Shown here: positions 17,021 to 25,595 of the stretch, one piece after another
How positions within the stretch are numbered: the stretch's first letter is position 1
Layout of the letters: every line of letters starts with the position of its first letter
From: Thermomicrobium roseum DSM 5159
GTDB lineage: Bacteria; Chloroflexota; Chloroflexia; Thermomicrobiales; Thermomicrobiaceae
Assembly: GCF_000021685.1 (NCBI RefSeq)
Contig: NC_011961.1
Span: forward strand, 248,001 to 312,000
Length of the DNA stretch: 64,000 nt
Reading direction: 5' to 3'
Position numbers and translations under genes: made by a program
The notes under the pieces: generated by a model
What the model saw: only the letters and a program-made list of their open reading frames with translations
Database searches by the model: none
What the model was told of the DNA's origin: nothing

Positions 17021-17640
17021 CGCGCCGACGACAGATCTACGATTTCGGCTTCGATCCGAGCCAGGGCGGTCATCACTTCGAGCTGAGCGACGAAGGTGAG
17101 TCGGTGACGCTCGTCGAGTGGTTCGCCTGGAACGGGTCTGACCGAGGGGAAGAGGAGCCGCTGCTCCCTGCCCCGGAGCCGAAGGTGCATCTGGACCGCT
17201 ATCGCTGGTCGCGGATCGCGGCTGCGGTGGCCGACGAGTTCAATGTTCGTCTCCGGCGAGCTGGACTGCGCCCGGCTACCTGGAAGACGCGGACGCTGCT
17301 CGCACCGCACTTCGGGAAAGAGCTGGCCTTGTTGATGTGGGCGGTCGAGGACGTCGACCCGTCGCTCATCCCCAATGTCATCGCGAACTGGCGCGGCTTC
17401 GCCCCGGAGGAGCGCTGGTGGCTCTACACGACGATCAACGCGACGGCCGGGCACCCGGAGCACGGGAAAGACCGCGGCTGGCGCAAGGCGATCCGGATCG
17501 CACTCGCCGAAAACCCGACCGAGGGGACGCCGTCCTCGGCGCTGCGCGAGCTGGCACCGCTGCTCGAGGCGCAGGAGCGCCGGAGTCGCCGGGAGCGGCG
17601 GCGCCCCGAACAGCCGCGCCTGCCGCTCGGTGAATCGTGA
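17017..17640 (+). CDS. DUF3780 family protein, anti-phage associated
   Basis: A 207-residue soluble protein matching DUF3780 by size, position and motifs (N-terminal YDFGFDPSQGGHHFELS; central VHLDRYRWSRIAAAVADEFN; then ELALLMWAVEDVD and W-rich FAPEERWWLYTTINATAGHP). It starts with GTG overlapping the DUF499 stop (GTGA), with a GGAGGAGG ribosome site about six bases upstream, so translation is coupled. The last 30 residues are Arg-rich, possibly for nucleic-acid contact. Its biochemical role is unknown; the invariable context between DUF499 and DUF1156 genes, as known to me, suggests that it is a structural part of the defence complex. Confidence 0.78.
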   Translation: MTRRRQIYDFGFDPSQGGHHFELSDEGESVTLVEWFAWNGSDRGEEEPLLPAPEPKVHLDRYRWSRIAAAVADEFNVRLRRAGLRPATWKTRTLLAPHFGKELALLMWAVEDVDPSLIPNVIANWRGFAPEERWWLYTTINATAGHPEHGKDRGWRKAIRIALAENPTEGTPSSALRELAPLLEAQERRSRRERRRPEQPRLPLGES

Positions 17641-17658
17641 CAGCTGAGGAGGGGACGG

Positions 17659-20598
17659 ATGCAAACAGGGGAAGGGCCGCACGCTGCTCCACACCCGGTA
17701 GCCGAGACGGTGCGAGCCCAGGGCGATGCGCCTGCGTTCATCGAGGTGCAGTTTCCGGTCAGCAAGCTCTCCAAGGAGTGTTACAAGGAGCGCAAGGCTG
17801 GCTCTGGCCAGACCTTGAATCCGCTCGGCAAGTGGTGGGGGCGCAAGCCGCTCGTCCTGGTGCGGGCCATCCTGCTCGGACTCCTGATGCCGGCCACGGA
17901 CGATCCAGCCGCTGACCGCGAGGCCTTCCTCGCCGCGCTGACGATGGACGACGACGGGATGCTCCGCCGGTTCGCCGGTCAAGCGAGCCCTGCCGACCTC
18001 GCTCCGTTTTGTACCCCGCGCGAGCGCGCCGAGTACTTCGTGAGCGAGAACGGGAAGCTGAGCTGGCGGCCCGGGCTCTCGGCGGCCGACCGCGAGCACC
18101 TCAAGCGGCGGGCCTTCCTCCGCATGGGCTACGACGACCGCCTGCGCTTCTGTCTCCGGCCGGAGGAGGTGGATGGGCCAAGCGAGGCAGCCTGGGAGCG
18201 GATCAACCGGCACCTGGGCACGACCGCGCGGAACCTGCCCGACCTCGTCCGCCAGCTGGGTGAACGACGCTTCGGGCACGTGCCGCGGGTGGGTGATGCC
18301 TTCTGCGGTGGCGGCAGTGTCCCGTTCGAGGCGGCCCGGCTCGGTTGCGAGGCCTATGCCTCGGACTTGAACCCGGTGGCGGTGCTGCTCACCTGGGGCG
18401 CGCTGGCGCTCACCGGCGGCGGGCCGGAGGTCGTCGAGCGCGTGAGAGCGGCCCAGCGCCGCGTTTTCGAGGACGTGCGGCGGCAGGTGGAGGCCTGGGG
18501 AATCGAGCGGAACGAGGAGGGATGGGTCGCCGATGCCTACCTGTACTGTCATGAGGTGCGCGATCCGCTGACCGGCTGGTGGGTACCGCTGGCGCCGACC
18601 TGGGTAATCTCGAGGAAGCGGCGGGTGGTGGCGAAACTGGTACCCGATCCAGTAACCAAGCGGTTCGCCATCGAGATCCACGAGGGAGTGAGCGAGGCCG
18701 AGCTCCGCCGGGCCGAAGAGGACGGAACCTGGGCTAGCGGCGTGCGTTGTCCGGTCGACCGCGACGGGAACTGGCTGCCGCCGGCCCAGCGGCAGGTGAC
18801 GAGCGCCGAGCAACTCCGCGGCCGGACCGGCCTGCGGCCGTGGGAGAACGATGACCTGGTCCCACGCCCGGACGACGTCTTCCAGGAGCGACTCTACTGC
18901 ATCCGCTGGATCGATCCCCAGACGGGCGAACGGTTCTACCGGGCGCCGACCGCGGCCGACCTGGCCCGGGAGCAGCGGGTGCTGGAACTCGTGCGCGCGC
19001 GCTTCGCCGAGTGGCAGGACAAGGGCTACCTGCCGAGCGCCCGCATCGAACCAGGATACAACACGGACCAGCCGGTCCGTGAGCGTGGCTGGACGCACTG
19101 GCACCACCTGTTCAACCCGCGGCAGCTCTTGCTGCACGGCCTCTTGGCCGAGCGCGCGGCCCAGGAAGCCGGGCTGGAGGCGGCGGCGCTCCTCTTGATG
19201 CTCGGCCGCGTCGCGAACTGGAATAGCCGGTTGAGTCTGTGGAACAGGGATCACGAGAAGATTGACCAGACCTTCCTCAACCAGGCGCTCAATACCCTGG
19301 TCGACTACGCCTGCCGCGCCATGGGCAATCTCGAGACCGCCTTCTGCGCCCGACTCGCTGTTGCGCCAGTCGCTGGTCCCTACCACGTGCAGCCGGCCGA
19401 TGCGCGCGCGGTCGAGTGGGAGGCTGACATCTGGATCACCGACCCCGGGTATGGCGACAACGTGAACTACCATGAACTCTCCGAGTTCTTCCTGGCCTGG
19501 TACGAGAAGCGGCTCCCTCAGCTCTTCCCCGGCTGGTACGCCGATAGCAAGCGAGCGCTCGCGGTGAAGGGCGAGGGGGAGACGTTCCGCCTGGCGCTCG
19601 CGGAGTGCTACCGGAACTTGGCGCGCCGCATGCCGGACGACGGCTACCAGGTGGTCCTGTTCGTCCACCAGGATCCGGAGATGTGGGTCGATCTGAGCCT
19701 GGTGCTGTGGGCAGCGGGCCTCCAGGTCACTGCCGCCTGGACGGTGCTGACCGAGACCCCGAGAGGGATCCGCTCCGGCAACTACGTCCAGGGGACAGTG
19801 CTCCTCGTCCTGCGGAAGCGTCAGGGCGACCGCCGTGGCGAACTGGTCGACCTGTACCCGGAGATTCGAGCTGAGGTCGAGCGCCAGCTGGAAACGATGC
19901 TCGCGCTCGACCCGAAGGATGATCCGAATTTCGGCGACGCCGACTACCAGCTCGCCGCCTACGCGGCTGCCCTGCGCGTCCTGACGAGCTACAGCGCAAT
20001 CGGCGATATCGACGTCGAGCGCGAGTTGCGGCGCCCCCGGAGGCAGGGTGAGGTCACACCGATCGGCCGGATCATCGAGCAGGCCGTGCGGATCGCGACC
20101 GACTACCTGGTGCCCGATGGACTCGAGCGGACCGTCTGGCGACAACTTAGCCCGGAAGAGCGACTGTACCTCAAGGGGATCGAGATCGAAGCCCACGGTG
20201 AGGCACGCGAAGGGGCCTACCAGGAGTTCGCCCGGACCTACGGTGCGCGGGATTTCCGTTCGCTGCTCGCGAGCCGGTCTGCCAACCGCGCGCGTCTCAA
20301 GACACCGTCGGAGTTCGGCAACCGTGAGTTACGACCGATCGGGCAGAGCGGGTTCGGTGGCACGCTCCTCCGTCATGTGCTGTTCGCGATCTACCGGACG
20401 GCGAGCGACCCCGAACAGGACCCGCGTCCAGCGCGCCAGTACCTCCGGCAGGAAGTGCCCGACTACTGGCAGGCGCGGCAGACAATCATCGCGCTCCTGC
20501 AGTATCTCGGTACGAAACCGGTGGGCCTGGCGCACTGGCAGCCCGACGTGCAGGCGGCGCGACGGCTGAAGGCTGTCGTGGAAGCGGATACCCTGTAA
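17659..20598 (+). CDS. DUF1156 family DNA methylase, anti-phage associated
   Basis: A 979-residue predicted DNA methyltransferase, probably the self-marking arm of the system. The N-terminal DUF1156 signature is LNPLGKWWGRKPLVLVRAILLGLLMP (about 54-79). The SAM-binding motif follows at about 210-240 (VGDAFCGGGSVPFEAARLG, then YASDLNPVA). The catalytic motif appears at about 593-603 as TDPGYGDNVNY, where amino-methyltransferases usually have DPPY; the third position is Gly. The next segment, HELSEFFLAWYEKR, fits the family. The ATG at 17659 follows GGAGGGG and lies 18 bases after the DUF3780 stop. The large inserts between motifs could hold target recognition. N6-adenine versus N4-cytosine specificity is not decided by sequence. 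Confidence 0.83.
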   Translation: MQTGEGPHAAPHPVAETVRAQGDAPAFIEVQFPVSKLSKECYKERKAGSGQTLNPLGKWWGRKPLVLVRAILLGLLMPATDDPAADREAFLAALTMDDDGMLRRFAGQASPADLAPFCTPRERAEYFVSENGKLSWRPGLSAADREHLKRRAFLRMGYDDRLRFCLRPEEVDGPSEAAWERINRHLGTTARNLPDLVRQLGERRFGHVPRVGDAFCGGGSVPFEAARLGCEAYASDLNPVAVLLTWGALALTGGGPEVVERVRAAQRRVFEDVRRQVEAWGIERNEEGWVADAYLYCHEVRDPLTGWWVPLAPTWVISRKRRVVAKLVPDPVTKRFAIEIHEGVSEAELRRAEEDGTWASGVRCPVDRDGNWLPPAQRQVTSAEQLRGRTGLRPWENDDLVPRPDDVFQERLYCIRWIDPQTGERFYRAPTAADLAREQRVLELVRARFAEWQDKGYLPSARIEPGYNTDQPVRERGWTHWHHLFNPRQLLLHGLLAERAAQEAGLEAAALLLMLGRVANWNSRLSLWNRDHEKIDQTFLNQALNTLVDYACRAMGNLETAFCARLAVAPVAGPYHVQPADARAVEWEADIWITDPGYGDNVNYHELSEFFLAWYEKRLPQLFPGWYADSKRALAVKGEGETFRLALAECYRNLARRMPDDGYQVVLFVHQDPEMWVDLSLVLWAAGLQVTAAWTVLTETPRGIRSGNYVQGTVLLVLRKRQGDRRGELVDLYPEIRAEVERQLETMLALDPKDDPNFGDADYQLAAYAAALRVLTSYSAIGDIDVERELRRPRRQGEVTPIGRIIEQAVRIATDYLVPDGLERTVWRQLSPEERLYLKGIEIEAHGEAREGAYQEFARTYGARDFRSLLASRSANRARLKTPSEFGNRELRPIGQSGFGGTLLRHVLFAIYRTASDPEQDPRPARQYLRQEVPDYWQARQTIIALLQYLGTKPVGLAHWQPDVQAARRLKAVVEADTL

Positions 20599-20610
20599 CG
20601 GAGGCTGCCA

Positions 20611-23313
20611 GTGCTGTTGCGCTATTCCTCCCGACGCGCACCGCTCCGTGCCTTTCTCACCGAGGCCCTGGACGGTGCACTGGCATACGATCGGATCGCT
20701 GGTTTCTTCAGTTCCTCGATCCTCGAGGTCGCTGGAGAGCCGCTAGAGCGGATGGCACCCGGTGCGCGGGTGCGTGTCGTCGCCAACTCCGCGTTGCAGC
20801 CGCTGGACGTCGCGACGGCACGGGCGGCGAAGGCCGCGATGTACGCCGAGTGGTGCCGGTCGCTTCCGGAGTATCTCCCACCCCGGTTGAAGGAGCGGCT
20901 CCGTCGCCTCTACACGTTTCTGGCGAGCGGTCAACTCCAGGTACGCGTCTTGCCCGATACCTATTTCGGTCTCATCCACGGGAAGGCCGGCGTGATCACG
21001 CGAGCCGATGGCTCGCGGATCGCGTTTCTGGGAAGCGTCAACGAGTCACAGGAAGCGTGGGAGGTCAACTACGAACTCCTCTGGGCTGACGACTCGGAGG
21101 CCGGTGTCTCCTGGACGATAGAGGAGTTCGAGGCGCTCTGGCACCACGCTGGTGCCGTCGATCTGGCTGATGCCGTGGTGCGGGATATCGAGCGCCTGAC
21201 GCGCCGGATCGTGGTACCGAGTATCGCCGAGTGGCGTGAGCAGTACCGAGCGGAGCCGGCCGCTGCGGTGGTGGAGCTGCCGGTCGCTCGCCAGGGAACG
21301 GGCTTGTGGGCGCACCAGAAGTACTTCGTCAAGCTCGCGTTCGACCTGCATCGCGAGCGTGGGGCCCGACTCCTCCTGGCGGACGAGGTTGGGCTGGGCA
21401 AGACGGTCCAGCTCGGGCTCGCGGCCAAATTGATGGCTCTCTGGGGTGGTGGGAATGTCCTGGTGCTCGTCCCCAAGCCCCTCCTCTGGCAGTGGCAAGA
21501 CGAACTGTGGGACTTGCTCGCGGTGCCCTCGGCGGTGTGGACAGGCCGGGGTTGGATCGACGAAAACGGCGTGGACTATCAGGCGAATGGGCTGGAGGGA
21601 CTGCGCCGCTGCCCACGAAAGGTGGGAATCGTCTCGGCTGGGCTCATCACGCAGTCCGATGAGGCTGCCGAGATCCTGGCTAGCCTCCGCTACGAGTGTG
21701 TGATCCTCGACGAGGCACACCGGGCGCGACGTCGAAACCTCGGTCCATCGCATCGCAACGAGAAGGCCGATCCGAATAACTTGCTCCGCTTCCTGCAGCG
21801 TGTAGCCGAGCGGACGCGGAGCCTGCTCCTCGCAACGGCGACACCCGTGCAACTGGACCCGATCGAGGCCTGGGATTTGCTGGAAGCACTCAATCGCGGT
21901 AACGAGACCGTCCTCGGAAGCCGGTATAGTCGATGGCTCACTCGCCCGCGTGAGGGACTGGACTATGTGCTCGACCGGGCGAGTCCGCCGGACGACGTGC
22001 GGGAAGTGTGGGAGTGGGTCCGCGATCCGTTGCCGCCGGCGGGCGAGGGGCCAGTCTTCGCTATCCTCCGCCGGTCACTCGGGATGAACGAGACGGAAAG
22101 CTGGGCACCGCCGGAAGCGTTCGATCGTCTCGCTCCACCAGCGCAGCATCAGCTCGAGCGTCTCGGCCGCGAGTTCTTCCGGAACCACAATCCCTTTGTT
22201 CGACATATTGTCCGGCGAACGCGCGAGTTCTTGGAGCAGACCATTGACCCCGAGACGAGTGAGCCCTATCTCACGCCGGTACGGGTCCGCCTGTTCGGTG
22301 AAGGGGAGCATGATGCGCTCTTGTTGCCGCCGATTCTCAAGGATGCCTACAAGACTGCTGAAGAATTTTGTCAGGAAGTGGCATCGCGCCCTGGGCTCAA
22401 TTCAGGTTTTCTCAAGACGCTCCTCCTGCGCCGGGTGGGAAGCACGATCGAGGCGGGGAGGTTGACCGCACTGCGACTCCTCGAAGGTGGTGAGCAGGCC
22501 GATGAAGACGAGGAGGAGGAACGCCCCTCGCTTCTCTATCCCCTCACCGAACGGGAGCGGGACTTGCTCGAGCGCTTTCTCCGGTTGCTGGAAGCGGCGA
22601 GGGAGGAAGACCCAAAGTTGCAAGCGGTCAACGATTTGCTCTGCCGCGGTGTCGACGATACCGGCCCGTGGCGGTCTCTCGGTTGTATCGTCTTCAGCCA
22701 ATATTATGACTCGGCGCAGTGGCTAGCGCGACGCCTCTCCGAGCAGCTTCCCGAGGAGGAGATCGGCCTGTATGCTGGCTCGGGCAAGTCGCAGCTCTTC
22801 CAAGGGGGAACTGCGACGCGCGTTGGCCGGGATGTACTCAAGGAGCGTGTGCAGCGGGGGGAATTGCGCATTTTGGTCGGGACGGACGCTGCCTCGGAAG
22901 GGCTCAATCTGCAGCGACTCGGGACACTCATCAATGTGGATCTGCCGTGGAATCCGACCCGTCTCGAGCAGCGTAAGGGAAGAATCCAGCGGATCGGTCA
23001 GCCTCGGGCGGTCGTTTTTCTCTGCAACCTGCGCTATCGGGGATCGGTGGAGGATCGGGTGCACCAGCTTCTCTCGGCTCGGTTCCGTGCGATTCACGAT
23101 ATGTTCGGTCAGCTCCCCGAGACACTGGAAGATGTATGGATCGCGGTCGCCTTGCACGAGGAAGAGAAGGCTCGGCACCTCATCGATGCCGTACCCCGGA
23201 AGCATCCCTTCGCGCTTCGCTACCATCAGATCACGCCAGTTTCGTGGGAGACTTGTGCAGCCGTGCTTGAGCGAGAGAGCCAGCTGGAGTTGCTGCGTCA
23301 GGGCTGGCAGTGA
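20611..23313 (+). CDS. Phospholipase D-domain SNF2-like helicase
   Basis: A 900-residue fusion. The N-terminus is a phospholipase D-like nuclease domain with H123-x-K125 and GSVNES (141-146), then the acidic WEVNYELLW. From about residue 235 a superfamily-2 helicase of the SNF2/RapA kind follows: Walker A DEVGLGKT (258-265, K264), DEAH box (367-370), LLLATATPVQL, a linker, then the C-terminal RecA-like domain with CIVFSQYYDSAQWLARRL, GTDAASEGLNLQ and LEQRKGRIQRIGQ. It starts with GTG at 20611 preceded by GGAGG, 12 bases after the DUF1156 stop. A single HKD motif implies dimerisation if it cleaves DNA. I infer that this is the restriction arm: ATP-driven translocation or remodelling coupled to cutting, related in concept to DISARM helicase and PLD parts. 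Confidence 0.85.
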   Translation: MLLRYSSRRAPLRAFLTEALDGALAYDRIAGFFSSSILEVAGEPLERMAPGARVRVVANSALQPLDVATARAAKAAMYAEWCRSLPEYLPPRLKERLRRLYTFLASGQLQVRVLPDTYFGLIHGKAGVITRADGSRIAFLGSVNESQEAWEVNYELLWADDSEAGVSWTIEEFEALWHHAGAVDLADAVVRDIERLTRRIVVPSIAEWREQYRAEPAAAVVELPVARQGTGLWAHQKYFVKLAFDLHRERGARLLLADEVGLGKTVQLGLAAKLMALWGGGNVLVLVPKPLLWQWQDELWDLLAVPSAVWTGRGWIDENGVDYQANGLEGLRRCPRKVGIVSAGLITQSDEAAEILASLRYECVILDEAHRARRRNLGPSHRNEKADPNNLLRFLQRVAERTRSLLLATATPVQLDPIEAWDLLEALNRGNETVLGSRYSRWLTRPREGLDYVLDRASPPDDVREVWEWVRDPLPPAGEGPVFAILRRSLGMNETESWAPPEAFDRLAPPAQHQLERLGREFFRNHNPFVRHIVRRTREFLEQTIDPETSEPYLTPVRVRLFGEGEHDALLLPPILKDAYKTAEEFCQEVASRPGLNSGFLKTLLLRRVGSTIEAGRLTALRLLEGGEQADEDEEEERPSLLYPLTERERDLLERFLRLLEAAREEDPKLQAVNDLLCRGVDDTGPWRSLGCIVFSQYYDSAQWLARRLSEQLPEEEIGLYAGSGKSQLFQGGTATRVGRDVLKERVQRGELRILVGTDAASEGLNLQRLGTLINVDLPWNPTRLEQRKGRIQRIGQPRAVVFLCNLRYRGSVEDRVHQLLSARFRAIHDMFGQLPETLEDVWIAVALHEEEKARHLIDAVPRKHPFALRYHQITPVSWETCAAVLERESQLELLRQGWQ

Positions 23314-23593
23314 AGAGCGCGTCGAACAAGCGACTCGCTGAGGCTTCTCCATCCTTCGAGGTATCTCCCCTGCACTGTGGAGTGGAGCGCAGGGGCGCCA
23401 CCACGGAGAATTCCCGCCCCGTATCGCGCCGCAAACGCAAGCGCTACAGCAGAGTGGCGTCAGCATCGCGGATCCAAACCTCCCTTCGTACCATGCCGCA
23501 GACGCCCGTCTCAGGCAGCGCACCCCCAGGGGAGCGACAGGTGGGTCGAGGTTGGAGCGTCCGCGACCACACTGCTCGATGAAGAGCCTCGCT

Positions 23594-23620
23594 ACGCTCC
23601 GGGAGCGGCGGTTGCTGTAG
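23594..23620 (+). repeat. Right 27-bp direct repeat (candidate attachment site)
   Basis: Exact copy of 11790-11816 (the 3' end of thyX including its stop), 281 bases after the helicase stop. Here it is not part of a gene. Downstream sequence begins with the minus-strand terminator of the next operon. Confidence 0.8.
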
Positions 23621-23622
23621 CC

Positions 23623-23641
23623 AAAAAAGGCGCGGTCGCCT
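23623..23641 (-). terminator. Intrinsic terminator of the minus-strand membrane operon
   Basis: On the minus strand AGGCG-ACCG-CGCCT is followed by TTTTT. It lies about 90 bases past the stop of the gene at 23733 and abuts the right island repeat. Confidence 0.72.
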
Positions 23642-23732
23642 CGCTGTCCTCGCGAACGATGCCAGGCGACGGGCGGTGCCGAGGCAGCGGGCGGGGCGGG
23701 AAGCCCGCCGATCGCCCAGCCCCCGGTGTCTC

Positions 23733-24170
23733 CTACCGACCGCGTCCGACCAGCCCCGCCCCGAGTGCGAGCAGCGTGACGGCGAACCAGCCGCTCACGA
23801 CCGGTATGGGGAGGGCGAGCGGATCGGTGAATGGCTCGAAGGTGAACGTGCCGATCGCCGACCAGGCGCCCCAGGCCGAGCGGAGCGGGAGCGCCAGCCA
23901 ACCGGTGACGGCGATCAGGCTCACGAGATGCCAGGGGACGGAGATGGCGGTCGCTAGGAGGTTGGCGACCGCGAGCGTCGCCAGGGCACTCGCGAGCAGC
24001 CACGAGGCGCACTCCAGCCGACCGAGCGGCGTGTCCGGGAGATAGGCCGTGGGGGGATCGGCGAGCAAGTAACCGCACCAGACCAGCTGGCCGACCGCCC
24101 AGAGGAGGAGCAGCAGGATGAGGAGATACCGGCCGAGGAAGCGGAGCGACGCAGTGGATACCTTCCGCAT
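23733..24170 (-). CDS. Four-helix membrane protein of unknown function
   Basis: A 145-residue integral membrane protein with about four hydrophobic segments (RYLLILLLLLWAVGQLVWCGYLL; ASWLLASALATLAVANLLATAI; HLVSLIAVTGWLALPL; ALPIPVVSGWFAVTLLALGAGLV). The ATG at 24170 lies two bases after the stop of the upstream gene, so it is the last gene of a compact operon running down from 27192. I do not recognise a family. The context (Tat-type exported protein, secreted protein, two more membrane proteins) suggests a role at or outside the membrane. Confidence 0.65.
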   Translation of the reverse strand: MRKVSTASLRFLGRYLLILLLLLWAVGQLVWCGYLLADPPTAYLPDTPLGRLECASWLLASALATLAVANLLATAISVPWHLVSLIAVTGWLALPLRSAWGAWSAIGTFTFEPFTDPLALPIPVVSGWFAVTLLALGAGLVGRGR

Positions 24171-24172
24171 CG

Positions 24173-25072
24173 TCAGGACTCCTCGGCACGGTCGAGTTGG
24201 ACGGTGATGCTTCCGCTACTGCTTTCCGTGCCCCAGACGAGTTGGAACGAGCAGGGTTCCGCCGTGAGCCGCTCGAGCTGCAGACGCACGGTGGTCGCCT
24301 TGGTGAGGTCCGACCAGGCGAGCGACGACGCACCGCCGGCGCTCCGCACGCACGGTGACGGGAGGAGTTCGAGCTGGGCCTGGCGCGGTGGTGTGCGCCC
24401 GCGCGGCGCCAGGTGCACGCGCAGCTCGAACGGCGCGCCGACCGGTGGCGGGTCCCGTGGCGCGGCGACCGACACCCAGAAGGCGGGGAGACCGCGCCGG
24501 GCGATCTCGATGCCCGAGTCCGGGTAGACGAGCATGCTGCGTACCCGGAGTGCCCCCTCGCGCTCGAAATGCAGCGATAGGGGAAAGGTCCCTGGCCGGC
24601 GCCAGTCGTCTGGAACGACGTTGGCCAGGACGAGTTCGAGAGTGTGACCGAGGACGAAACCGCGTCGTGGGCCAGCAAACAGGTCAACCGTGTCCCACTC
24701 GAGGACGCCGCCGGTCGGGTCGGGTGACCAACGGACCCGCAACAAAAGCGCGCTGCCGCCGGCCCGCTGGTCCCACACTGACAGCGTGCCGGGTGGGCTA
24801 GCTGGATCGAGTGCGACGCGGAGGTGGAGGAAGAGCGTGACGACCGGACCGGGCGTCGGTGGCAAGTCGAGCGGGAAGAGCTCGAACTGGTTCGGGAGCG
24901 GGTCGCTCAGCTGGATTGCTGGCAAACCGTAGTCGGCGAAGGAGCGGAACCCCACTGCTGCCGTCGGACCGAACCGGGTGAAGGAGACGAGGGGCACGAG
25001 CACCGCGGCGAGGAGCAGGGGGAGGAACACGGTCGTCAACCGGTCTGCCACGGTGCTCCTCCCGCCGGTCAT
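24173..25072 (-). CDS. Exported or anchored hypothetical protein
   Basis: A 299-residue protein with one N-terminal hydrophobic segment (VFLPLLLAAVLVPLVSF, about 14-30), serving as signal or anchor, then a large beta-rich extracytoplasmic domain (PGPVVTLFLHLRVALD, FPLSLHFEREGALRVRSMLVYPD, PFELRVHLAP, CSFQLVWG). Two cysteines near residues 241 and 277 could pair outside the cell. The ATG at 25072 is three bases after the preceding stop and the gene is followed two bases later by the four-helix protein gene. No family is recognised; the pattern resembles a cell-surface or assembly factor rather than an enzyme. Confidence 0.62.
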   Translation of the reverse strand: MTGGRSTVADRLTTVFLPLLLAAVLVPLVSFTRFGPTAAVGFRSFADYGLPAIQLSDPLPNQFELFPLDLPPTPGPVVTLFLHLRVALDPASPPGTLSVWDQRAGGSALLLRVRWSPDPTGGVLEWDTVDLFAGPRRGFVLGHTLELVLANVVPDDWRRPGTFPLSLHFEREGALRVRSMLVYPDSGIEIARRGLPAFWVSVAAPRDPPPVGAPFELRVHLAPRGRTPPRQAQLELLPSPCVRSAGGASSLAWSDLTKATTVRLQLERLTAEPCSFQLVWGTESSSGSITVQLDRAEES

Positions 25073-25075
25073 CGC

Positions 25076-25585
25076 TCAACGGTCCTCGTTGCCTGGAACC
25101 TGGTGCTGGCTGCGGTACACCCAGAAAGTGAAGAGCGCGAGGACGAGACAGCCGTAGAGCACCGCGTGGATGGCGGTGAAGGGCGGGCCGTAGTACAGGC
25201 GGAGCGCGTCCAGAAGACGCTCCGGACGGAACTCGCCGGTGCGTACCGCGTAGTACAGTCTGTCGAGCGTGAAGGAGAGGAAGGGGAGCAAGAACCCCAC
25301 CAGTGCTGCCAGCGGGAGCCAGAGCCGGACACGGCCGCGCCAGAGCGCCCACGCCGAGACCGCGAAGAGCGAGCCGTAACCGAAGAGCAGGGCGGCGAGG
25401 ACACGGAGGTCGAACCGCAGTTCCGGGTAGTCTTCGCGGAAGGATCGCCAGAGATAAAAGAGCGTCGCGGCGCCGAACAGTGCTCCCAGGAGCGCGAGCC
25501 CGAGTGCGACACCCTTGCGCAGGGACTCGGGGATGGGGGAGCGTGGCGGTAGGCTGGGCACGGCACCGGCGCGTTCCGACGGCAT
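25076..25585 (-). CDS. Four-helix membrane protein of unknown function
   Basis: A 169-residue membrane protein with four clear segments: VALGLALLGALFGAATLFYLW, LRVLAALLFGYGSLFAVSAWALW, LWLPLAALVGFLLPFLSFTLD and AIHAVLYGCLVLALFTFWVY. The open frame extends upstream to 25879, but that part overlaps the secreted-protein gene in another frame and is low-quality; the ATG at 25585, ten bases after the upstream stop, is the sensible start. It is the third gene of a compact five-gene minus-strand operon and has no recognised family. Confidence 0.65.
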   Translation of the reverse strand: MPSERAGAVPSLPPRSPIPESLRKGVALGLALLGALFGAATLFYLWRSFREDYPELRFDLRVLAALLFGYGSLFAVSAWALWRGRVRLWLPLAALVGFLLPFLSFTLDRLYYAVRTGEFRPERLLDALRLYYGPPFTAIHAVLYGCLVLALFTFWVYRSQHQVPGNEDR

Positions 25586-25595
25586 GAGCACCCTC

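Larger units (their letters stand above)
11790..23620. mobile_element. Putative defence-carrying genomic island in the thyX 3' end
   Basis: About 11.8 kb bounded by exact 27-bp direct repeats, the left one forming the thyX 3' end. Contents: DUF3800 protein and small membrane protein (minus strand), then the DUF499-DUF3780-DUF1156-helicase operon (plus strand). The 12.1-13.5 kb part is visibly less GC-rich than the surroundings. No integrase, transposase or relaxase is present between the repeats, so the element would be a cargo remnant, be mobilised in trans, or have arisen by another short-homology event. Confidence 0.65.

Noticed and set aside
16741..20196. Minus-strand open frame of 1151 codons opposite the DUF3780 and DUF1156 genes
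   Set aside because: Antisense shadow of GC-rich coding DNA; composition rich in Arg, Pro, His and Gln, no family motifs, and the plus strand has a coherent operon.
23367..23395. Hairpin CCCCTGC/GCAGGGG after the helicase gene as a terminator
   Set aside because: 15-base loop and no T-run; too weak to call.
22723..24687. Minus-strand 654-codon frame across the right end of the island, considered as a possible integrase or transposase remnant
   Set aside because: No tyrosine or serine recombinase or transposase motif; parts are antisense to the helicase gene.
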